From Lachnospiraceae bacterium (GTDB taxonomy: Bacteria; Bacillota; Clostridia; Lachnospirales; Lachnospiraceae), in contig CABJAV010000025.1 of the NCBI GenBank assembly GCA_902363675.1, forward strand, positions 1 through 41,991: 41,991 bases of DNA. Direction: 5' to 3'. Shown piece after piece: positions 41,841-41,991 of this stretch (position 1 is the stretch's first letter; every line of letters begins with the position of its first letter). The notes below the pieces were generated by a model that searched no databases, was not told the origin of the DNA, and saw only the letters and a list, made by a program, of their open reading frames with translations. Made by a program: the position numbers and the translations under genes.

Positions 41841-41991
41841 GTGTGCCGAGCATGGCACTAATCTTACTGGTGAAAGTCCAGTCACGGGTATTTACCGCCA
41901 AGTGTAGTGAACCACAAGTCGGTACCAGTAATGGTATGGATGAAGGAAGTGGTGTAACAAAGTTCTTGAGCCTACGTACAGAAACTTGATA
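41841..41991 (+). mobile_element. 5' end of a group II intron (class C-like), truncated by the window
   Basis: The sequence from 41841 begins GTGTGCCGAGCATGG, matching the GUGYG 5' end of group II introns. Domain I hallmarks follow: GGTGAAAGTCC near 41869-41879, an AAGTGTAGTGAACCACAAG segment, and a GATGAAGGAAG block near 41940. The opening resembles class C introns, which insert downstream of terminator hairpins, as here. The reverse transcriptase and domains II-VI lie beyond the window. Confidence 0.75.

Overview
The window looks like chromosomal DNA from a motile, low-to-moderate GC, Gram-positive anaerobe of the Clostridia, most likely a Lachnospiraceae member of the Roseburia/Agathobacter/Butyrivibrio kind. 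This is inferred from the mix of families: a MecA adaptor, DUF1858 and YaaL-like small proteins, a Gram-positive Tad pilus locus without a secretin, a clostridial flagellin followed by fliS, CwlD- and SleB-type hydrolases, AGGAGG ribosome sites and frequent TTG starts. No database search was possible. No rRNA, tRNA or CRISPR array was seen.

Left part (1-15,400): decayed IS66 transposase and KptA-like fragments come first, then a second-type DnaK and a convergent YjbR-MGMT fusion. An operon follows with a lipoprotein amidase, a coiled-coil protein, an OmpR-type response regulator and a histidine kinase. Next come an aconitase-superfamily hydratase with an AI-2E-type membrane protein, a TPR-acidic-AAA+ protein and a glycogen branching enzyme.

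Middle (15,400-26,800): a very large FliK-like protein sits behind a sigma-D -10 element. On the minus strand are a CwlD-like amidase, a GH18 protein and a Hanks-type kinase carrying a degenerate P-loop domain. The kinase frame ends just after a T TTT TTC heptamer, and the -1 frame continues without a normal start codon into a second degenerate P-loop domain. MecA, DUF1858, flagellin and FliS follow. Flagellin has a sigma-D promoter and a leader resembling the two-site CsrA target of Bacillus hag.

Tad pilus locus (26,816-36,254): a perfect sigma-A promoter drives a tight operon of overlapping genes: prepilin peptidase, TadZ-like pseudo-ATPase, CpaF/TadA ATPase, TadB, a TadC with a large extracytoplasmic insert, a Flp pilin (55 aa), a DUF5702/TadG-like protein, two TadE-like pseudopilins, a second prepilin peptidase, and a DUF6382-FHA protein. 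The FHA domain could read phospho-threonines, so the nearby kinase is a candidate partner (inference).

Right part (36,254-41,991): rhomboid protease, flavodoxin-SCP2 fusion and HIT protein form one unit. MurG lies on the minus strand, then a small membrane protein, then an SH3b-SleB wall hydrolase with a WalR-like box near its promoter. The window ends inside a group II intron that begins seven bases after the hydrolase terminator stem, the usual target of class C introns.
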